Assembly: GCA_021495925.1 (NCBI GenBank)
Contig: JAKEKT010000138.1
Location: 1 to 64,000, forward strand
DNA: 64,000 nucleotides
Source of the DNA: Diplodia intermedia
Lineage: Eukaryota; Ascomycota; Dothideomycetes; Botryosphaeriales; Botryosphaeriaceae
Reading direction: 5' to 3'
How positions within the stretch are numbered: the stretch's first letter is position 1; the number at the start of each line of letters is the position of its first letter. A program made the position numbers and the translations under genes. A model generated the notes under the pieces. That model saw nothing but the letters and a program-made list of their open reading frames with translations, had not been told where the DNA came from and did not search any database. This document shows, one piece after another, positions 1-10,183 of this stretch.

Positions 1-97
1 AGCGTAAGGTGTAGGGTTTTCTTGCTCCGCTAGGCATATTCACGTAAGCCACCGTAGTTTTAATAATTGGGGGCGCAACTAGTCCCACCCCCCCCCA

Positions 98-1463
98 TCA
101 TACAGCACCCTTGCTGGCGTCATATCCCGGATACTTTTTGTACAGGTCATTGTTGATCTTCGTCAACTGGGGGCAACCAGCGCCCGAAATCCGCGACAGC
201 AAGTTATTGCTCAGCGTCTTGAACGGGCCCGACGTCGTGATGCCGCCACCACTGAGGATATCCGGAGCGGCGGCCAAGATGATCTGGAAGATGACGCACT
301 CGAGGTTGTTCCCCTTGAGCAACTCTGCAGTGTTGAACACGCCGCCGGTAAGGTCGGAGAAGTCGACGGCGAAGAACGAATCCGGCTCGCCCGTGTTGCC
401 GCCGATGTTGACGAGGCGCGGGTCGCGCACGGCGTAGTCCAGCACGTCCGCCAGGAAGCCGGCGATGGTGTACTCGTCGCCGATCGCGCGCTTGTACCAG
501 TTGGCGGGGATGCGCTCGTGGCCCTCGGTCCACGTCACGGCGCCGTCGGGGCCGCCGAGCGAGAAGAACGACTTGAAGATGGTCTTGGTCATGTAGCCCT
601 CGGGATACGCGGCCGAGTGGTTGGACATGAAGGCGGGCGGGAACGAGTAGGCGGCCGGGGCGACGAGCACGCCGGCGAAGGGCGAGAAGAAGAAGTGGCC
701 GTTGCGGTGCAGCGAGTCGTCGAAGCGCGCGATGCGGAAGTCGAACAGGCTGTCGTACCAGTCGGGCGCCGAGATGGGGTCGGCCGGCGTGGCGTCGACG
801 TACTGCTGCGCCTGCGGCACCTGCACCCGGAACGCGTCGCCGTAGAGGTACTGGTCGCCGCGCGTGGCGCTCGTGTCGCTCTCGTAGCGGTTGTGCGAGC
901 CGCTGAGGCCTTGCGGCTCGCCGAGGAGGCCGAGGCCGTTGCCGAGGATGTTTTGGCTGAGCGGGGTGGCGCCGCCGATGGAGTAGCCCGGGGTGAGGGA
1001 AAGGGGGTTGCCGTCGAAGACGGTGCCGTAGACGGCGAGGAATGTTGCGAGGTCCAGTGCCATGCCGTATGCTGTTGGAGTGTTAGCAGCTGGTTCGGCC
1101 GAGGGAGGGCGATATCATACCTTCGTTGACCCCAGCCAGAATGTTGTTCCAAGTATCGACTCCGGTGTGGGAGATGTATCCGTGATTGGCGGCAGCATTC
1201 AGACCAGGACACGGTCCGCGTTGATCACCTGCGTCGAAGTTTGGCGGTACAAAAGCATGGCTGCCGGTGACTGACACGGCCTGGGCTTTGGCGTCGAAGC
1301 CAACATCGCGCTTCAGCTTCTCACGCTTCTCCTTCAGCAGCCTTGGGAGGTCTTCCCCGGATCTCTCGGCAAGACCAGCCAGCTGCTCGACGGCCATGCG
1401 CGGAAAGCCAAAGACTTCGGTGCTGGTCGCCAGCAGGGCCAAGGCAACAAACGAGTACTTCAT
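98..1463 (-). CDS. Secreted heme-thiolate peroxidase (chloroperoxidase / unspecific peroxygenase family)
   Basis: Two exons (1463-1121, 1071-98) around a 49-nt GTATGA...CAG intron give 438 residues. The N-terminus (MKYSFVALALLATSTEVFG) is a signal peptide, so the enzyme is probably exported. Residues 84-86 are Pro-Cys-Pro, the proximal heme-thiolate cysteine motif, followed by the family's Asn-His at 93-94. Residues 178-185 read E-S-D-T-S-A-T-R, the position of the EHD (short) or EGD (long) metal-site motif of unspecific peroxygenases, with Ser in the middle. A Glu near 300 (GHERIPANW) fits the distal acid-base residue. The family uses hydrogen peroxide to oxygenate or halogenate organic substrates. 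At 438 aa it is longer than typical short members, with ~65 extra residues between signal peptide and PCP that may be a propeptide. Substrate unknown. Confidence 0.88.
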
Positions 1464-2485
1464 TCTGACGTGGAAAAGAAGATGAAATGGCTGTCACTGG
1501 ATAGGCCATGTTCAGCGCGAAGGGTGGAACTATATAGGATTGAAGACAGCTCACGCTCAGCGAGACCGAGACACCAGCATGCCGATCCTCGAGACTGAGA
1601 GCCACGCACATCATTTTCAATAAAACATGTCGGGGAACACTGCACCGATGGTAGACGTCTTGTGGCAATGACGACATTCTCGGTGGTCAAGTAAGGAGAA
1701 GGCCAGGCTAAGACGGTGCTGTGTGGTGTTCGGCTGCAGGCGTTGAGGGCTAAGGCCACCGGCGGTTTCAGCACCGGCAGCGATCTGCATTGTGGGGTCG
1801 AGATTGGGGATGTGAGATTTTGGCGTTTAGGCGTCGTCAAGGCGCAACACGGCAGACGGAAGGGAGCCGGGTCCGGAAATGGCAAGGGCGTCTTGGGCGC
1901 CCTGGGGGATCGGCAGGGCTAGGCCTAAACGGGCCCCTGAGCAAGCCCGCGGAGCCTCGCTAATCTCAGCCGCCAGCACATCCCCCGCCGCTGCTAATCC
2001 AGTTCCCGACGTCACTTCGCTGGCTTAGCCCACGGCCATGGCGACCCATCTCTGTTGTCCAGGAGGTTTCTTGGCTCCAACCAGCCACCGACGATGACAC
2101 CGATCCCCAATATTGCCATCAGCTCGGGTTCGGACACATGGCTAGCGGCCCCAAATGTACTTTGCCGGACCGCGCTCCTAGCTCCGGCTTGGTACCACGT
2201 ACGTCAAGCTCTTGCAGGCCAGTGGCGCCGGGCTACGGCACTGCCTTTTTCGATCTGCATATTCCCAAAACGGCCGACATCCGGATCCTGCTCCTGCTGA
2301 TCCTCAAGTCTGTCCGGTAGCTTGGTGATCTTCGCATCTCGCCGCCTCGGGACTGAACTGAACCTCGTAGGTGGCATTGCTCTTCTCGAGTCCAATTTAT
2401 AGCTCAAAGTCGGTCCTTTCTTAAACCCCCCATGCCTTGCCCATTGCCCTACAACTCCATTTGTGACGATCTGTCTGTCTGAACC
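1464..2485. other. Divergent intergenic region
   Basis: This stretch separates the peroxygenase (-) from the small secreted protein (+). Besides TATA-like sequences at 1530-1537 and near 2396-2402 (TTTATAG), I see no supported gene; the short open frames on both strands have no recognisable product. Confidence 0.5.
1530..1537 (-). promoter_or_regulatory. TATA-like box of the peroxygenase gene
   Basis: Palindromic CTATATAG lies 67 bp upstream of the start codon at 1463, a usual distance for an ascomycete TATA box with a short leader. Confidence 0.4.
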
Positions 2486-3073
2486 ATGCGCTTCTCACTG
2501 CTCTCAATCCTTTTGCCCGCCATCGCGGCGGCGCTGCCAACGCCGCAATCAACAGCATCCGGATCTGACCTCCAAACCTACCAAGTCCCGTGAGCAAACC
2601 ATTCCCCCACGGCACATACATGATTCTGACACGTAGACAGGTTGGAGGTTCCGCAAGAGCTGTCAAGCTTGATCAATCAAGGCAGCTCCATGTTCGTCAG
2701 CAACCCGAGCGGAGGCCTTCTGGGCCCCATCGTTGCACAATTCGGTCAGTTCGATACAAGCACCGGCCAGTCGACTGTATCGAAGGAGTACGATGTTCCG
2801 TAAGTGCATGCAAAGACATCCCGAACGATGGCCGTCTTGGGAACTGATGGCGATAGGCTTGCGCTCCTTCCTCCAAGCCTCCTTGACCGCACACTCAAGG
2901 ACGTCGGATTGCTCGTGGAGCAGGGTCCCGAACTTCTCACAACAATCATAGTTGGTGCTCTACAATTTGATCGTGTTGACAACCCTGGCAACGCACTGCT
3001 CAAGGAGCGTCAGGTTCCCATCACGGGCCCGATCGGGAACTTCATTGCGCAGCTCATCGGCGCAATTTGGTGA
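2486..3073 (+). CDS. Small secreted protein, 159 aa, unknown function
   Basis: Three exons (2486-2589, 2641-2799, 2857-3073) joined by 51- and 57-nt introns (GTGAGC...CAG, GTAAGT...TAG) give 159 residues. I built the model because the only signal-peptide ATG (MRFSLLSILLPAIAAALPTP) hits a stop inside a good donor, and both junctions restore one frame (reading across Pro codons) to a stop at 3073. The mature part has no cysteine, is rich in Pro, Leu, Ser and Gly, and ends in a hydrophobic stretch (GPIGNFIAQLIGAIW). I recognise no domain. Secretion, small size and lack of cysteines leave open a wall-associated or effector-like role; that is inference. It is transcribed away from the peroxygenase. 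Confidence 0.68.
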
Positions 3074-3892
3074 GGAAGGACGACTACTGCACTGTAGCCG
3101 AATCAAGAGCTATATATAGGCGTTCAATCATAGGATCAAATGCAAGACACAAATAATAGAGGAAAGGAAGTCCGGTGAGGAAACACGAAGAGCGCAACTG
3201 TACACTACGGCGCGTCAGAAATGACAACGAATGAACCTAGTAGACACCGTGCCGTCTTCAACCGCTTCATCCGGGCACATCAGTCAAAAGGAACCCGAAA
3301 TAACGAGGAAAAAGCAAAGCAAACTCAAAAAACTCATCGAAGATTCAGCCCCACACTTCCATCCCGCTAGCCAACACAGCCTTTTTGCTCTTGCCTCCTG
3401 TCCCGCAGCGGCCGGGACTACCTCCGACCCGCCCCGATGGTTTCAATCTCTGGCTATCACAATAACGATCCCTCAGCTCCCGCTCCGACACCAATAGTCA
3501 GCCCGGCACCGTATTCTTCACTGGCAAGCCGTTTAACTTTCGGGCTCGGCACCTCCATGGTCTCCAGAGGTCGTGTTCTGCTCCTGAAGAATGCAGGGGC
3601 AAATGTCACTTTTTCTTTGCTTTTGTTTCGGATACTCGTTGAGTTGGTCCAGACCAATTTGCAATCTACGAATGGAAAGGGGAGAAACAGAAATTGCATC
3701 GGAGAAGGATCTTCTTAGCTATACCACAGAGAACGCAGATTTACTTCTAGTCTTAAATTAACAACTTTTTCCCCCTCCTCCACGACCAACACTACGCACG
3801 TTCGAACTTTTAAGCCAGGCATCACTATAATACAAGCAAAAATGGAAGACGGCCTACCATATTTATAGTCAGGCTTCCCCTTCATTCCCCTT
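3074..3892. other. Convergent intergenic region
   Basis: 3' flanks of the small secreted gene (+) and the molybdenum cofactor gene (-). TATATATAG at 3111-3119 lies just past the stop codon and more likely belongs to a 3' UTR. No supported gene is seen. Confidence 0.45.
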
Positions 3893-6697
3893 CTACTTGT
3901 TCTTCTTCTTCTTCTTGTTCTTGCCCTCCTTCTTCTTCTTCTTCTTGTCCTCCTCCTTCTTGTTCTTTTCCTCCTCCTTCTTCTTCGCCGCCATCTCCCT
4001 GTCGATCCGGCTCTGCAACTCACTCGCTTTCTTCTCCTCTATCAAATAATCGTACTTCTGCTCATGAGGAAGATCGTTTTTCATAAGCTCCCTCTCATCC
4101 TCCTCACTCTCAACCATCTCAGCCTCCACCATAATTTGATCGTACCACTGGTCCCCAGGAAGATTGATTTCCATAAGATCCCGCGCATTCGCCGCCGCCT
4201 GCCTCTCCTCGGCCTCCTTCTCGCGCTGGACGGCCCACCTCCTCTCCCTCTTCGCCCTGACGGACTTCAACAGGGTCCACTCGTTGTAGGCGACGCGGCC
4301 CATGGCCCTCTTCAGGCCCTCGTTTTCCTCGTTCTTGAAATGCCTCATCTTGATGCGGTCGGGGTAGCCCGACTCCTGCACGTACCGGTCCATGGGGGCC
4401 GCGCCCCTCCTGAACGCCGCCCACGCGAGGCGCAGCGCCTGCCGGCCCGCCTTCGTGTCTGGGTCCGCGTCCGCCGGCGGCTTCCACTCCAGCACGTCGC
4501 ACGTGGTGTTGTGCTGGCCGATGGCCGCCAGCAGCTCGACCTTGCGCATCGCCGCGCGGCCCCGCCCGACCGCCCGCAGCCAGTGCCTGCTGAACTTGGG
4601 CCACCCCCGGGCCGCGCGGGCCAGCCGGTCCAGCGCCTCCAGCCTCTCCATGCGCTTGTCCCACTCCGCGTCGCGCCTCTTGCGTTTGACTTCGTAGGGC
4701 ATGAGCGGTTGGTCCGCGCGAGGTGCCGGCGCGTCGGTGGTGGATTTCTGCGCCCTGGCCGCCTCTTTGGTGCTGGGTTGGATGTCTGGTAGGACGAGGC
4801 CGGTGCCTCTCCAGGTGTCGCGTGCGGGGAGTTGCGCGGCGATGGCGAGGTGTTCGAGAGGATTCGTGCTGTGACGCCTTGGCTTTGTGGCGTACGACTT
4901 TGTGTCGATGACTTCATTTGCTGCCGCGTCTTTCTCATAGACGTCGTCGTCTTCTTTTGCTGCTGTTGCTTCTTCCGTTGCTGCTGCTTCTTTTGCTGCT
5001 GTTGCTTCTTCCGTTGCTGCTGCTTCTTCCGTTGCTGCTGCTTCTTCCGTTGCTGCTGCTTCTTCCATTGCTGCTGTTTCTTCCGTTGCTGCTGCTTCTT
5101 CCGTTGCTGCTACTTCCTCTCTTCGAAGTTTGGCTGCTTGGGTGTTGCTGATCCACTCTTCTCTCCTCTCCGCCTTCAACCGCTTCTTCTCTGCCTTACG
5201 CTCCAGCATCTTTTCCCTTCTCTCCAACTTTCGGATTTGCCTCCTGGTCAACCCACTTTTCTCCATCTCCTTGTCTCTATCCTCCTGCTCCTCCTGCTCC
5301 TCCTGCTCCAGGACCTGCTCGTGCTGTTCTGTCTTCGGCTTCATCTGTTTCGTCTCGGGTTGCTTCTGTTTCACCTCGGGTTGCTTCTGTTTCACCTCGG
5401 GCTTCTCCCGCTCCATCTCGGGTTTCTTCTGTTTCACCTCGGGCTTCTTATTCTGTTCCGCATGCTGCTGCTGCTGCTGCTGCTCCTCCACTCTCCTTTT
5501 CAACGCCTCGGCCGCCCAGACGTTGCGATTCGTCTCGCTCGGATTGACGTCGTCGGCGAAGATGTCCTGAGCGGACATTTTTCGGATCATCGACGCCGTG
5601 AGCCGTGTCAATCCCTGACCGTTGCCGGCGGCGTCAGTACTGTTCGCGTCTTTGTACTGCTCCCGCAGGATTTGCACCGTCTCGCCGATGCTCAGCGTAG
5701 AAGTAGGCCGGGTAGGAGCGGGCCGGGAGGAAGCGAATTGAGTGAAAGGAGGTTGGGTACGAGGAGGTTGAGTAGGAGGTGGTTGAGTAGGAGATGGTTG
5801 AGTAGGAGGAGGTTGAGTAGGAGGTGGTTGAGGAGGTGATGATGATGATGATGGTGATGTCGCCGTTTCTCCACCCGTGTTCGTGCTCTCTCGCTGCTCC
5901 TTACGCCCGCTCTTCCGCGCGTCTTTGACACCATGGACCGGCGACCGAGTGACAACCTCTGGCGGTTCCTCCACATCGTCCTTCTCACCTTTGTCGAACC
6001 TTTCCCCGCCTTTCCCCCCCACCATCTCCTTCCGCGGCCTCAGCGCCTCCATGACTGCTTCGGCGACGGCGGGATTCTCCTCTTCTTCCTCCAGCTCCGC
6101 CTCCTCCACCCCCTCAAGAAGTTCAGCGACACTGGGGATTCCCCCACCACCACCACCACCCCCACCGTCCTCCTCTCCCCCAACGACCCCCTCCTCCCCA
6201 CCAACCGCCGCCGCCTCCGCATCCCTCGCCCTGATCCAATCCAGCAACTCGCGCGCCCTCTGCGCGTCCCATCCGGAGCGCGTCAAGACCTTAAAACACT
6301 TCTTCTCCCACGCCTCCCGACCCATGGCCGTCACGCCGCCGGCGCGCGCGTACAGCCAGCCCTCGTCGACCCAGTCGCCCGAGCGCCCGCCCGTCTTGAG
6401 CACCACGCGCGAGTCCCGCACGCTCATGGCCCGGTCGACGGCCTTGCACATGTCGAAGACGGTCAGCGCCGCGGCCGCGGCGGCGTGCAGCGCGTCCATC
6501 TCGACGCCCGTCGGCCCGACCGTCTCGACGCGCGCCGTCAGCTGCACGCCGCCGAACGGGTACGCCGCGTCGACGTCGGCCGGCGGGTGCGGGTGCGGGT
6601 TCGCGAAGAGGCGGGCGGCGCGCGGAGGGCCGGGCCGGCGCGTGGCGGCGGAGCCCGAGGCTTCGGAGGAGGAGGCGTCTTGTGAAGATGACGACGA

Positions 6698-6731
<34 letters not shown>

Positions 6732-8939
6732 GGTGGATCGATCAAGCTGGCCTCGACCTCGGCGTGGGAGATGTTGATGTTGTGGCAGAGCGGGATGATG
6801 TTGGCCGTCTGCTTGGCCGCCATGATGCCGGCGACGCGCGCGGTGCTGAGCACGTCGCCCTTCTGGATGGCGTTCTTCTTGATGAGCGTGATCGGCTCCG
6901 GACGGGAGAAGCGGATGCTCGAGACGGCGAAGGCGGTGCGGCGCGTGCTCTGCTTGTTTGCTACCGACACCATGTGGGCCGTGCCATTCTGGTTGACGTG
7001 CGTGAGCTTGAGGGGGCGCGGTCTTCGCTCCTCTTTTTCGTTGTATGTGTCGTCGTCCTCTTTGTTGGGCCGGTCTCTGGGAGAGGCGTTATGGCTGGAG
7101 GATGAGAAATTTCTGATTCCCATGCTTGATGACGAGCCAGCACCCAGTAGATGTGTCGGGACTGATTTCCATGGCTGTGATGGGGTTGATACGCCCGAGC
7201 GTGCGGGCACTCTGCTCTTATACCGTCCGCTCGAAGATGAGCGGCTGGGAAGTTGTCCATCTGCATGATCAATTAGCAAGCCTGATTCGCTCAATCCATT
7301 TATGCGAGCAGTCGTGACATGGGAACAGCTTCGATTCAAAAGCGACAGTTGAGGACACGCCTCTGGATATGTGGACATGATACGAACGCCGTTAGATGCC
7401 GCTCCCTGGTAGTATCCCAAGACCAGAAAACTCCTCATGGCTCGCGTCCAATCCAACATCGTCAAATCATTTGCAGACAGGAACACCATTACCCACCGAT
7501 TAAAATCATAGGCCTGTTCTTCATGTTTTCAAGCTCGCCCATACCGGCGTGCTTCTCCTTCTTACGCTTAACCGCGGCGCCAATGACTTCAAGAAGCTCA
7601 CGCTCACGCTCGCTCCAAGCGGGGCTTGAGCTTGAGCCCTCGCCGAGGAGACCTTGATGTCTATTCATCTCGACCTCCTTGATTGCCTCGAAGGCGGCCT
7701 CATCGATTGGCTTGCCGTCGTTGTCCTTCCTCATGATATCGCGCAGCGAGACTTCGGTATTGCCAAACAAGCAGACCTTCAGATTGCCATCGCTCGTGAT
7801 GCGCAGCCTGTTGCAGGTCCCGCAGAAATTGTGCGTCATGCTCGTGATGAAGCCGAACTTGCCGACGAAGCCGGGAATCTCCCACGTCTTGCTCGTATCG
7901 TTCTTGTGGCCCTGCACCGGGCGCGCGCCGGGATACTTGGCGCGGATGACGTCCAGCATCTCCCGATAGGACATCATCTTCTTCTGGTTCCAGCGGTTGC
8001 CGTCGAACGGCATGTACTCGATGAAGCGCACCTCGACATCTTTCTCGCGGCCCAGCTCGACAAAGGGCACGATCTCGCGGTCGTTCAGGCCGCGCATGAC
8101 GACGCAGTTGATCTTCAGCTTGACCGGCGCCCCCAGCCGCTTCATCTCCAGCACGCGCTCCACACTCCGCATCACCGCGTCGAATCCCTTGCGTCGCGTC
8201 ATCAGCGTGAACTGAAACGGATCCAGCGTGTCCAGGCTCAGGTTGATGCCCGTCAGCCCCGACTCCACCATGCTGTCCAGCTTGCGGTGCAACGAGATGC
8301 CGTTCGTGGTAATGGCCAGCTCGCGCAGGCCCTTGGAGCGGAGCGACCCGATGGACCGCATCAGAGGGACGATGTCGCGCCGCACCGTGGGCTCGCCGCC
8401 CGTCAGCCTGATTTTGTTGACGCCTTGGGACACGAAGAGCGAGGAGATGTAGAAAATTTCGGGACTCGTCAGGAGGTGGTCCGGCGGGGAGAGTGGCACG
8501 CCCTCTGCAAGCGTAGCAATTAGCCATGGCACTTTTTTTTTTTTTCCGGCAGAGCTCTCTCTGCTGGCGGGAAAGAGAGGGACGCACCTTCCGGCATGCA
8601 GTACAGGCAGCGCAGATTACAGCGCTCAGTGATACTGATGCGCAGGTAGTCATGCTGGCGGTTGAAGGTGTCGGTTAGGAATTCCGAGAAGGGCTTTGCC
8701 TGCTTGATCGCATCTCTGCGGTCCTGCTGCGGTGGCGGCGGGAACTCGACTTGGGCGGCGGGAACCTCGAGGCTGGGCTGAGGCGCGACGGCAGCGGTCG
8801 TGATTCTGCGCGTAGCAATGGTCCGGTAGGAAGTGGCTGGCGGGACGAGCTTGCCACCGAGGATGTGCGGTCGTCTTGCGGCGGCGAGGCTTTGGGTGCG
8901 CAGCGCGTGGGCGCGGGCGCGAACAATGTGTCCGGCCAT
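3893..8939 (-). CDS. cnxABC: Molybdenum cofactor biosynthesis protein, MoaA-MoaC fusion with long C-terminal extension
   Basis: Exons 8939-8588, 8504-7497 and 7260-3893 give 1575 residues. The first step of Moco synthesis (GTP to cyclic pyranopterin monophosphate) needs a radical-SAM MoaA and a MoaC; fungi carry both in one gene. MoaA spans about 80-453: the Cys-x3-Cys-x2-Cys cluster (CNLRCLYC), a TGGEPTVRRD motif and a second Cys-rich site (CGTCNRLR). A basic Ser/Thr/Ala N-terminus suggests mitochondrial import. MoaC is at about 538-751 (KGDVLSTARVAGIMAAKQT, IPLCHNINIS, GVEMDAL, FDMCKAVD, TGGRSGDW) but is split by a ~60-residue poly-Ser/Pro insert. The last ~824 residues are unusual: Gly/Glu, Pro-Thr-Gln, Gln, Lys-Pro-Glu, Ala-Thr-Glu repeats, charged coiled-coil-like helices and a poly-Lys end. 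Intron 2 contains an alternative MoaA stop. Confidence 0.93.
4041..4190 (-). repeat. 90-bp-period tandem duplication in the MoaC tail
   Basis: Two copies 90 bp apart encode DLMEINLPGDQWYDQIMVE and ELMKNDLPHEQKYDYLIEE. A 25-bp core beginning near 4067 and 4157 differs at only four positions, so the duplication is visible in DNA as well as protein. Confidence 0.65.
4950..5120 (-). repeat. 18-bp tandem array encoding Ala-Ala-Thr-Glu-Glu repeats
   Basis: About nine imperfect units of TTCCGTTGCTGCTGCTTC (plus strand) encode repeated EEAAAT hexapeptides in the MoaC tail. Such an array is prone to copy-number change between strains. Confidence 0.85.
5735..5845 (-). repeat. 15-bp-type Pro/Thr/Gln array
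   Basis: Repeats of GAGGTTGAGTAGGAG-like units (plus strand) encode TQPPPTQPSPTQPP segments in the extension; low complexity. Confidence 0.75.
6686..6729 (-). repeat. GAC/GTC trinucleotide run encoding poly-Ser inside MoaC
   Basis: A nearly pure GAC run on the plus strand encodes about 16 serines in the middle of the MoaC fold, between the SHAEVE strand and the GGVQLTARVE strand. Confidence 0.85.
7261..7496 (-). promoter_or_regulatory. Intron 2 of cnxABC: possible splice switch between MoaA(Gly-Gly) and MoaA-MoaC fusion
   Basis: At 236 nt this intron is the longest proposed here. The donor (GTGGGT) overlaps codons ATC GGT GGG TAA, so unspliced mRNA ends MoaA at Ile-Gly-Gly-stop. Splicing to GATCATGCAG (branch-like GCTAATTG just upstream) joins ATC-G to AT-GGA, removes Gly-Gly and the stop, and enters the MoaC frame. 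The stop also overlaps an ATG (TAATG) that opens the same downstream frame through the intron. Confidence 0.7.
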
Positions 8940-10183
8940 GGTGACGGAGAAAGCGGAAAGAGCACACTAGCTCGCGATTCTTGTGCTCAGCCGTCCATCA
9001 GGTGCGGGCATGGTCCGTATGCGGGGGAGGGTTGGCAATTTTATGGCGGCACTCGACGTCGCGCTGATAGGTGGAGCGCGTTTTCGGTGTTCGGCGACGT
9101 GTGGATTGTCGAGGGCGGAGGCTTGACTAAGCAGCCACCCAAACGACTGTCATCGATAATCTGCATCTCCGCACATATCTATTAATTGCGCAAAAAGCCA
9201 TGGACGGCTTCTGCTGCCGAGGATAGCACACTACGCACCATCACCCGAAAGATTCTAGCCGATACCTACAATCGATCATTCTGACACTTTTGACACTTTG
9301 GCGTTTCCCCACTCCTTCTCGCAATCGAGCAACTAATCGGTCCCTTCAAAGCTTGAGTGAGTACCAAGTTCCTATGTACATGCATGCAAATGTCAGGTAA
9401 AAATGCTGGGCATGTTCGAGCCAAGTAAGCACCTGACTTCTGCACATCACCTACCCAAATAGGCAATCCGATCGGCACCCGCCCTTCATGTGCATGCATT
9501 TCTGTACTACGAGACAGTTGTCAGCCTCGACGTCATGCTCTGTTCACAGGAATGGCAAAGCAAGCAGCATAGCGGCGCATCACAAACAGCCGTACATTTG
9601 AACCACGTTGTATGCTTACTTTTTTCGTCGCAGAACAAATGTGGTGAACCGCGAAGCCAACTACGAAGCAAGCAGCATCTTCGAGGCATTGCCCTCCCTT
9701 CTAAATGTCCAGCTCAGCCCCCCACATTACTCCCGTAAAACAGCCCGGAAAAGACGACGAAACAAAGGCAAGCACGACATCAGCAACCCAGACGCCGTCC
9801 CACCAGATTTCAATCCCGGACCTCCCCCTCGACCATCCGGTGCACAAGATGAGTACCGAGAAACAAGAGAATCTGATCAAGGAAAGGCATCAACCCCGTC
9901 CTCGGGATTGAGATGGGTGAGGCCGTGAACAAGGCCGAAGGCAACAGGCTATGGGTAAAGATGGGGCAGCCCCTGGGCGGGGGCCGCTGAAAAGTGGGAC
10001 GGGAATGGGGGCGAAGAAGAAGAAGTGCCATGCAAGCGGGGAAATCGCATATGTCACGGCTCGCTTCGTCGAACCATATCGGGGTCATCAGTATGGGGGG
10101 TGCAAAAAAAATGGATAATAGAATCCAGTCTTCATATCTCGCGCGTCCTGTCCTGGTATATATCGTCAAGCAACTCCTCATCT
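8940..10183. other. Intergenic region between cnxABC and the GMC oxidoreductase
   Basis: It contains the cnxABC promoter (no clear TATA box within 100 bp of 8939) and the 3' flank of the GMC gene. The only candidate gene is the 68-codon frame at 9705-9911, listed separately. Confidence 0.45.
9705..9911 (+). CDS. Possible small hydrophilic ORF, 68 aa
   Basis: An uninterrupted frame starting MSSSAPHITPVKQPGKDDE encodes a short, charged, Ser/Thr/Pro/His-rich peptide without hydrophobic segments. Nothing in it is recognisable and no introns are needed. I list it because amino-acid use looks less random than in surrounding frames; it could equally be a chance ORF. Confidence 0.2.
   Translation: MSSSAPHITPVKQPGKDDETKASTTSATQTPSHQISIPDLPLDHPVHKMSTEKQENLIKERHQPRPRD

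Noticed and set aside
776..800. A-R-F-D-D-S-L-H-R stretch of the peroxygenase read as a broken metal-site motif
   Set aside because: The true motif (Y-E-S-D-T-S-A-T-R) lies ~50 residues earlier with correct spacing, so the metal site is intact.
5877..7268. 463-codon open frame on the plus strand
   Set aside because: Antisense to the MoaC exon; generated by its Ser/Glu repeats and GC-rich codons, without any domain.
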